64,000 bases of DNA, taken from NCBI GenBank assembly GCA_903632075.3, contig CAHIKZ030003453.1:26001-90000 (forward strand), given 5' to 3'. This stretch comes from Acanthosepion pharaonis (lineage: Eukaryota > Mollusca > Cephalopoda > Sepiida > Sepiidae). Of the stretch, positions 56,957 to 64,000 are shown piece by piece (position 1 is the stretch's first letter; every line of letters starts with the position of its first letter). A model generated the notes under the pieces. It had not been told where the DNA came from. It searched no databases and saw only the letters and a program-made list of their open reading frames with translations. The translations under genes were made by a program, and so were the position numbers.

Positions 56957-57230
56957 TTGTCCTCATCTTGGTCATCATATTTATTACAATGTTTCGTTCA
57001 TTATACACTCCCGCCTTCTTCAGGTGGTTGGAATGTCGAACTGAACCTTTATTTCACTCACTGGGGTAAACTGTTCTAGTTCCACGTGTCATGTTTAATG
57101 GATATCAGTTATCTTCTGTTAATTCCCCTCTCCAAGTTCTCCACTGCCTTAACTGGGTATATTTAAAACCTGGCATGTGGAACTAGAACAGTCTACCCCA
57201 GTGAGCGAAATAGTTCGGTTTGACATTCTA
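56957..57230. repeat. SINE-A inverted dimer, interrupted
   Basis: 56957-57158 is antisense SINE-A (CGACTATTGTCCTCATCTTG, CCTTCTTCAGGTGGTTGG, TAGTTCCACGTGTCATG, TTCCCCTCTCCAAGTTCTCC). At 57165 it turns into a sense body (GGCATGTGGAACTAGAACAG, CCCCAGTGAGCGAAATAG, TTTGACATTCT). It is then broken by repeat F. A further sense 3' part is at 57432-57563. Confidence 0.75.
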
Positions 57231-57430
57231 AAAAAAAAAAAAAAGCTTAAATTTTAAAAATCATTGGGTTAAAACAACTTTTAATGAGCTTTTCAGTTTG
57301 ATTCATAAACATAATTTTCATTTAATAACAATGTCACCTAACCTCCTTGAAGTAATGTAGAATTTTCAACAATTTAAATTAATTAAAATTTTTAAAAATG
57401 AAAACAATTCTTGTAAAAAGTAATTACTCA
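57228..57430 (-). repeat. AT-rich repeat F, copy 2 of an inverted pair
   Basis: Starts with an A tract then GCTTAAATTTTAAAAATCAT and ends TTCTTGTAAAAAGTAATTAC. It is the reverse complement of 48006-48220 with no more than a few differences over about 200 bp. It sits inside the SINE-A sequence. Confidence 0.9.
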
Positions 57431-57431
57431 C

Positions 57432-57563
57432 TCCAGTGAGCAAAATAAAGGGTTCAGTTCAACATTCCAACCATCTGAAGAAGGCCGGAGTGTACAACGG
57501 CTGAAACGTAATAAATATGGCGGCCAAGATGAGGACAATAGTCCGAATAATGTAAATGGTGTG
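57432..57563 (+). repeat. SINE-A 3' part, sense
   Basis: CTCCAGTGAGCAAAATAAAG, CATCTGAAGAAGGCCGGAGT, CGGCTGAAACGTAATAAATA and TGGCGGCCAAGATGAGGAC. Completes the SINE-A sequence after the repeat F insertion, although the CCAGTGAGCAAAATAAAG part is present on both sides. Confidence 0.8.
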
Positions 57564-57719
57564 ACCCCTGAATGTTTTTCTTGAATTTTAATTCTTCCAG
57601 AAAAAAATTACCTGTGTCTCGTGTGAGTCCCTATTATTTGTATTAAAAAAAAAAAAATAAAAAGATCCCAAAAACATGCACTGTACTCTAGTATATATGG
57701 TACCTGAGATGTTCTTCTG

Positions 57720-58250
57720 TTTTAGTAAGAAAAAGAAAGCTTGCATAAAAGTAAAAAAAGGTAAGTTAGTCAGCAATAATGCTTTCATGCATTTGATGTC
57801 TGTTACAGTGAAATAGAAAATCATGTCAGTTTTTAATCTTTTTATTTGTAACCTCTCAGGACTTTAAATAATGACCTGTATTTGTACTTAGTGTTGTTGC
57901 AATATTTAAAGCTCAAATATTTTAATGATACAATAGAGGAATTTTCGCAGGTACTTCATAGTTGTCTAGCTTGTAAGCTTCAATCATTAACTAAAGAAAA
58001 CTTAAAAAGAAAAAAAGGTGAGATAGAGGGGGTAATGTTTCACTAATTCAGTGAAATGGAAAACCATGTCAGTTTTTAAGATTTTCATTTGTACCCTCTT
58101 ACTTCTTTAATGATCTTCATTCATATTTGATTGCTTTTGCTATAATTTGTTAAATCTGTTAACTTCAAATGTTTAACAATATAATAGAATTTCTACAAGT
58201 ATTTCATGCTTGTGGAAGTTGCAAGAAGCTTATTCAATCATTAAATTGTG
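57720..58250. repeat. Diverged tandem duplication, unit about 270 bp
   Basis: 57775-57975 and 58045-58250 share in order CAGTGAAATAGAAAATCATG or CAGTGAAATGGAAAACCATG, TCAGTTTTTAA, ATTTGTA(A/C)CCTCT, a TTTAATGAT block, CAAATATTTTAATGATACAA or CAAATGTTTAACAATATAAT, and AGTATTTCATGCTTG. Old and non-coding. Confidence 0.65.
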
Positions 58251-59960
58251 ATTCATCGGAAAATTCAAATAAGAAAATCTGAAATTTTCACTTGTATCAC
58301 AGTAAATATTGGAACATTTTTTTTAAACATAGTCTGGGGACTTATCACTAGCATCTTGTTTATTGTTAATGTTATTGCATCATTGTTTCTAAGTTGTTGC
58401 AGTAGGTGCATATTGAAATCACATTGTGGTCGCCTACTAGTTTGACTAAAAGCAGTCCCAACAATATTTTGCACACGGGTAAATGACAAGGGTAAGGAAA
58501 TGGAAGACATTTTCAACAAGATGATAGTTTATATTTTTTTCATTTTATTTTAATATTTGTGCAAAAGAAAGGTATTAAAAGTTAGGAATTGTGTGAGAGG
58601 GGATAATGAGAAAGTGTGTGAGAGGGATAGAGAGAGTGTGAGGGAGATAGTGTGAGTTCAGTCATCCTGGGAAAGATATCCCCATACTCAGGAATAAGGT
58701 CTTGTTTGGTTAGAAAGCATGCTGGGCAGAAAAGAGAATGAAGTTGGGAAGTGTCCCACTTTTATATAGTTGTTGGAGAGTACCACTTAACAACTTCTTC
58801 GCAAAGCTATGTGGGAATAACCCACAATATGAAGGGTTAAATTTAAATTTAATGAGCTGTGCTTATAACTCTGTATCTGTTTTTTGAATAAAAAGGCAAA
58901 GATAACTTAAATAAAATCTGCTACTCATTTCAATCTTTGTGACAATTTGAAACTTTTGTTCAACAGTTTGAAGAAGAAAGAAGAGGTTGGTCAATCTCTC
59001 CTTGTATATGCCTGACAGCTGTCACATTGTTTTCAGTACATGGATCAAACTTACTGTCTCTTGGGTTCTCTGCTGTCTAAATCAGTATATACAACTTGTT
59101 ATCTTGCATCCGTCAGTTTTAATAACATCCTATCTAGCTTTTCTAACATTATCGCAGCAGGCACACGTGTGGCTTGATGGCATTAATCCTGAAAAGAATT
59201 TGTTATACAAACAGTCGGAAGTGAATATGGTTGACTTTTTTTTTTTTTCTTTTAGGGGTGGGCTTATTTTATAAACTCTCCCACATTTATAAAAGAGGGA
59301 GAATTATGAAAAATGTGAAGTAAATACTACTGTCCTTTGTGATATCTTAAATTGATTTAATTCTTTCCTACGGTAAGATTCATATAAAATACAAATTTTA
59401 TTTAGGTGGTTACATTTTAGCTTTAATTTAAAGTTAAAGGATTTAAAATTTACTGTTTCCAGTAACCAAAATACTCTGTGATGTATTTCAAACTGAAATT
59501 ATGTTGATTGGATTTTTTTTTTCCTTTCTTTATAGGAAAATCAATACCCCCCCCCCAAAAAAAAACAGTCGTTTTGACATATTTGTAAACAAAAGTTAAT
59601 TCCTGGTTTTAAAAAATCTTGCAAAAAAAATAAAATTTCTGAAATGTTATTTGAGAAAAATTAAAAATGTAAATTTGAAACAAGTAATACTTATATCATT
59701 AAATGTTCTATACAAGCATTTTTTTACCACAAGGTTTTGTTTTTCTGACATGTTAATTGATTTATTGACAGCCGAATGACTGCTGAACATGTTCATAGCT
59801 AAGTATAGTGAAGCAAATGGTAGTTTATATGAGCCTCCCCCCTTTTAGGGGGGAAAACCCTTAAAACACAACGTTTTATGGTAGGTTTATACATCTATAC
59901 TTAGGAATTCTGCACATATTTACACATTAAAACAAATCAAACCTTTAAAAAATGTTCGGT
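58251..59960. other. Intron stretch, nothing recognised
   Basis: A GA-rich simple run (GTGTGAGAGGGATAGAGAGA) lies at 58588-58650. Short ORFs at 58248-58519 and 58987-59274 have no recognisable similarity. Confidence 0.4.
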
Positions 59961-59969
59961 ATCGTCAGA

Positions 59970-60140
59970 TTGTAATAAGCTTTACAATATATGATGAGTA
60001 AATATAATTTTACTTAATATATTTCCTAAGTGTTATCACATTGAAACTGAATTTTAAGATTTAAAACCTTTTTAAATTATTCAATTTAAGATTATAAAGA
60101 AAATTAAAAATCTTGTAAAAATTCATTTTTCATCGAAAAA
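59970..60140. repeat. AT-rich repeat F-related copy without minisatellite
   Basis: AGATTGTAATAAGCTTTACA, ATATATGATGAGTAAATATA, AAAATCTTGTAAAAATTCAT. The order matches the two flanks of the minisatellite at 15820-16310, with the array region represented by a single short segment. Confidence 0.55.
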
Positions 60141-60667
60141 AATTTTGTTTTAGTTTTATTGGGTCTTGTATTTTTGGGGTCAGAAATGATTTTACAAAAA
60201 AATTTGATTTAAATTCTTTAAAGAATTCTGCTTTTAATTAATATAGTCACGAAAAATTATCACATTGAATTTCTCAAGTTTTCATCAAATTAAGCAGGTG
60301 ATGAAACTCATGTTGAAAGAAAAAAATTACCAGGGTTTTCTAATTAAAAAAAACTCAAAAGTAATTTCATTCATTTGTGAATAAGACCTGAAAATTTAAT
60401 TAAAATTTCAGTTATTTGATTTTTGCAAGAATTTCCAAATTAATGTCTGTCATTGTTAAAAAAAAAAAAAAAAAAAAGGCTAAAATTTGCTAAGAGTTAG
60501 TTACAATTGCTGATGCCAGAAAAACACATTTTTTTTTTTTTTTTTTTCTTACTAAAATTTTGAATGTTCTAAAAAGAACATTTTCATTAAATATTCAAAA
60601 ATATTTTGATTTTTCCCTCTTAATAATAGCCTGAAAATTTTGATGATAAAACTTTTCTTTATGGTAT

Positions 60668-60748
<81 letters not shown>

Positions 60749-62190
60749 TGATTTCATGGAGGTACCTAATTGTAACTTAATTATGTACAATAATGAATCA
60801 TATGCAATATAGGTGAACAATTCAACTAGAAAAATTAAATAAACACAATGTATCTAAATGCAGATTAGAAACCTGTCAAAATAAATTGTTCCATCTTAAA
60901 TCAATGTTTTATGGCAATTTTTAGCATAAACTGGAGATTTTCTTATTAAAAAGTTGAATTTTAACACATTCCACATCATGGATAAAAAAAATAGCAAATT
61001 TTATTTGTGTGTGGGGGGGGTGCGGGTTAAGACTTATAAGCAAAACAAATTTACGGATTTTGATGAAAAACAAAAAATTTCCTAGAATGAAGTCAAAATC
61101 TGAAAATTTTTCATCCTTTCATACTAATAGTCGTGTTTAGTTTAATTTTTAACATAAATGTAGACAGAAAAAAAAAATGTTAAGATAGCAATGGTCATAA
61201 AGCAATGCCCAGAGCATCCAATCACCCTAACCACGTTGGGTAATACACACTGGCCCTATCAATATATTGTCTTTTATGATATCTTAACATCAAGAATTTT
61301 TGCTTCTCATCGTTGCATATTTTATGTTGACCTTAGAATACTAACCATGGGTATATAGTACCCAGTGCAAATTTTCCTATTTTTAATTACAATTTTCTTA
61401 CCTAAATAATGTTTTTCCATTTCTATTAATGTTAACTCAGAGTACAAAGTTTGAAGTGCCTGCATGTAAAATATTTCAAATAAAGATTTTTTTATATATA
61501 TATATATATATAATATATTTTTCTTTTTTTTACTTTTTTTGATATTTTCAAAATCAGGTATGATATACCCATGGTTAGTAGTGGTGTAACTTTAATTGAT
61601 AATTAGTGTTCTAGGGTTAATAATAGTAATCGGTGTTTTTATCCAAAGTTATAAAAGCAACAATAACATGTAGGAGAAAAAATAAACTCGTAAAGGAGAA
61701 TGTGGTCCTTAGCAATTGAGCGTTAAAATATGCCTACGTTGTGGGTTTTTTTTTTTTTTTAACCTCTTAACACATTCACTATCAACAGCAAGATGATGCT
61801 GACCACTATGAGCTCTGTCAGTTATGCGCCATGCATGATACACACTTAGACGATCATGTATCTTTCATTAATAAGTCATCTCGTGTTAATGAGATAATAC
61901 ACAATGAATTAAAATGTGAAAAAAATGTTAATACTTCAATTGAAACTATAATTCATCAAGTCATAAATTCTTTATTGCCAAAGTTGGCCGTTATAAGACA
62001 AGGATGTGCCTTCTCACTAAGATTATTTTAAGTTCTTTTAGGTTCCAAAATCTAAAGTCTGGGGAACTCTCCTCCAGCTACTTACTTTTCTGTCAACTGC
62101 AATCTTCTTAAAACAAATTTAAATGCAATGTTGTCATCTTCTTTTTCCTTGAATCCTGGTCTTTTATTGTTCTCAAATTTTTTTTTTTTC
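60141..62190. other. AT-rich stretch with long TA/T run and SINE-B tail fragment
   Basis: Holds an A tract (60456-60477), a T tract (60528-60547), (TA)n at 60670-60711 followed by a 34-base T tract to 60745, and a TA run near 61494. 61815-61870 is an antisense SINE-B tail (CTGTCAGTTATGCGCCATGC..GATCATGTATCTTTC). Nothing coding was recognised. Confidence 0.5.
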
Positions 62191-62194
62191 TTTC

Positions 62195-62245
62195 ACTCTT
62201 GATAACCGTTTGTGTTTAAATGGTTTATCACCTTATTTGGGAAAA
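62195..62245 (-). repeat. Repeat R-D, antisense fragment
   Basis: TTTCACTCTTGATAACCG..TTTATCACCTTATTTGGG is an eroded reversed R-D head. Confidence 0.4.
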
Positions 62246-62850
62246 AAATCTTTATAAAAGAAAATATGAACTGAATTACCATATTTCCTGTGATCCAGGA
62301 CATGTCCTAATTTTGACTTGCAATGTTACATAAAGCAAGAAAAGAAGAAAAAAGTAACCTTTCCTCCTGTAGGATGCTGGGTAAATTTTCAGGGCTGATT
62401 TCAAGATTTAAATTAAAAAGGAAAAAGCATTGTTTTTGACATTTAGGACTTAAATTTGTTTTTGAATAAGGTCATGTAACTTAATGTTTTTATTGAGAAT
62501 ATGTCATAAGTTTGTAAATTTTGTTATTTGTGTTGTAAACAAATTTTATTTCTTTTTTTTTTTTTTTTTTTTTTTTTATTAAAAAAAAATTAAACGATAT
62601 ACAGTAAAAATAAACAGATGTAAAGAAAGACTGCCAAAAAAATAAGAACAAGCAAATTATATTATTTATTTTTTTAGTCACCCCCATTTGTCTTACAATA
62701 TTGAATATTAATTTGCTGTTAGTTTTATTCCATCCATTGTTGCTTTTTATCCCAACATTCTGGGTTTCCTTCATTATTGCTGTTATTTTATAACTATTTT
62801 TTTTTTTTTTTTTTTATTGTTGCTTTTTAGTCCAACACACTTAAGTATTA

Positions 62851-62880
<30 letters not shown>
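62246..62880. other. AT-rich stretch with three long T tracts
   Basis: T tracts at about 62551-62577, 62798-62816 and 62853-62885. The poly-Lys antisense ORFs here are homopolymer translations. Confidence 0.5.
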
Positions 62881-62884
<4 letters not shown>

Positions 62885-62890
<6 letters not shown>

Positions 62891-63250
62891 CAGTATCACC
62901 CCAAGCAAGACAGTACAGCCACTAACACACAAGGGGGTACAGGGTGTGAATGAATTAGGAACAGAAACATTAGTAATGAGGAGAAAGAAAGCAATCAGGA
63001 GGACAACATATAGCAATTGATGTTGCATTTAAATTTTTGCAGATTAAAGTTGGTTGGAAAGCATGAAACCAGGAGGGGGGTGTTTTTTTTTTTTTTTTTT
63101 TTTTTTTACAATCAAGAAGTATTAGATAAGAAACTGTTAGCATAGAAATTATCGATATCTAGCTAGCTCAACTGTAAATTGATGAGATCTTGCTGCCAGT
63201 CTAGTATTGTACTTAAATTCATACAATCTGGGTACCATAGTGTTAGAGTT
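62885..63250 (+). repeat. Repeat R-D, longest copy
   Basis: TATCAGTATCACCCCAAGCA, AGACAGTACAGCCACTAACA, CACAAGGGGGTACAGG and GAAAGAAAGCAATCAGGAGG. After a T tract (63082-63107) it continues with CTAGCTCAACTGTAAATTG..GTACTTAAATTCATACAATC, which corresponds to 4175-4250 (TAGCTTGTTCAACTATAAAT..ATACTTAAATTCGTGCAGTC). The unit is therefore about 350 bp, with the same order in both copies. Confidence 0.65.
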
Positions 63251-63259
63251 GATCGGTTT

Positions 63260-64000
63260 GGATATTTTTGTTTCAGTATTGCTTTCGTTTTTTTTTTTTT
63301 CCCTTCTCCTGTTGATATTGCAGTTTTAATGTTGGTTTTTCAGTTTTTAATTATCAGTAATGTTGTACAACAGGACCCCCCACCCCAAACATACACACAC
63401 ACACTCTAACTTTGCTGTGAGGCCAGCATCATCATAAGTACTTTAACCGAGGAACACTCATAATTTAATGATTTGTTTTTATTTTGATAAGATTTCTTTT
63501 AAAAGTTTAATTAAATTTGCTGTTGCTAAATCTTCATTGACTTTTTTATTTTTTAAAGTCACTCCATTCAAAAAAAGTGTTGCTTTTTAGCAATAAAATG
63601 GAATTAATTTTTTTATCATTAAATTATTGCTTCCAAACATATTAAAACTTCTTGAATGAAACTTAACCAGTAATATCCAATATTAATGCAAAGGATGTAC
63701 AAAAAACAGACAAAAAAGTGCAACTTTTTAAAAAATATATATATCTTAAAATGTTAATAAAAAGATGAAAAATTATCTTTTTTACTGTTTTCTTTTACGT
63801 TTAATATAAAGAACAATTCCAAGTTTGTGTTTAAGAAAGAAAACCGATTTAAAAAAAAAAAAAGACAAAAAGGATAAATATTTTTTATTATTTACAAAAC
63901 TGAAGTTTCAAAATGTAAGATGACCTACTGACTTTATCATAATTGTTATATATTGTTTAAATAGATCAATGTCTGGTCCCTCCTTCCTCAATACTGAGGA
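63260..64000. other. AT-rich window end, nothing recognised
   Basis: CA run near 63398. No exon matching the next SUZ12 block and no element was recognised. Confidence 0.5.

Larger units (their letters stand above)
46080..64000 (+). other. SUZ12: SUZ12 intron 3, 5' part (over 17.9 kb)
   Basis: Begins GTAAGA at 46080. No segment matching the next SUZ12 block (KTFKVDD-like) was found to the window end. Candidate AG-flanked short open stretches near 57731 and 59537 do not match SUZ12. The content is repeats, listed separately. Confidence 0.75.

Noticed and set aside
57731..57763. Short AG/GTAAG-flanked open segment in intron 3
   Set aside because: Lys-rich text with no match to the next SUZ12 block; most likely a chance A-rich stretch.
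59530..59615. Candidate SUZ12 exon 4 after TTTATAG at 59530-59536
   Set aside because: In the required phase it reads through a C run and A run and does not give KTFKVDD-like residues; no sensible donor follows.

Overview
The window is AT-rich eukaryotic nuclear DNA from an animal. It contains one recognisable host gene, on the + strand: the 5' end of SUZ12, a core subunit of Polycomb repressive complex 2. Three coding exons are visible: exon 1 at 807-996, exon 2 at 28621-28667 and exon 3 at 46015-46079. They join in frame (phases 1, 0 and 2), have consensus GT/AG boundaries, and together give the N-terminal SUZ12 block (VKADHELFLQAFE, then KPTQIYRYLRARNIVS, then PIFLHRNLHYMKHR, ending SIKR). 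The next exon was not found, so the gene continues past 64000. Introns 1 and 2 are about 27.6 kb and 17.3 kb, and intron 3 is longer than 17.9 kb.

The very large introns, frequent long homopolymer T tracts, CA/TA microsatellites and dense tRNA-derived SINEs suggest a mollusc, perhaps a cephalopod. That is inference, because the SUZ12 peptide alone does not settle the phylum.

Everything else sits in the introns and is mobile or repetitive. Intron 1 (997-28620) holds a possible RAG1/Transib-like transposase remnant (6565-7020), a pogo/CENP-B-type element with terminal repeats (9285-10111), a long-armed fold-back MITE (10461-10897), a LINE reverse-transcriptase C-terminal fragment (11160-11620), a retroposon with target duplications (11755-12420), and a mariner with both inverted terminal repeats and TA flanks (12441-14706). 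The mariner is itself interrupted by an inverted SINE dimer and by a smaller insertion. Further on come a 13-unit minisatellite (15850-16192), a 5S/tRNA composite SINE and antisense LINE fragments.

Intron 2 (28668-46014) holds a decayed jockey-like LINE (30870-33840) broken by three later insertions and a near-perfect 62-bp palindrome. It also has a second pogo copy, a ~110-bp tandem array, a hAT-like transposase end (38176-40162), a fold-back repeat (40815-41885), hAT-type MITE ends and a second 5S/tRNA SINE. Intron 3 (46080-64000) holds a LINE C-terminal zinc-knuckle fragment, a second copy of the retroposon at 11755, a ~435-bp tandem duplication carrying parallel antisense ORFs, a third 5S/tRNA SINE and an exact inverted duplicate of a ~200-bp AT-rich repeat.

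No operon, bacterial gene, rRNA gene or CRISPR array is present. Most short ORFs are chance frames through repeats and poly-T tracts. The unusual biology here is in transposable-element structure: composite promoters, repeatedly inverted SINEs with a ribozyme-like stem, and a possible RAG1-like relic.
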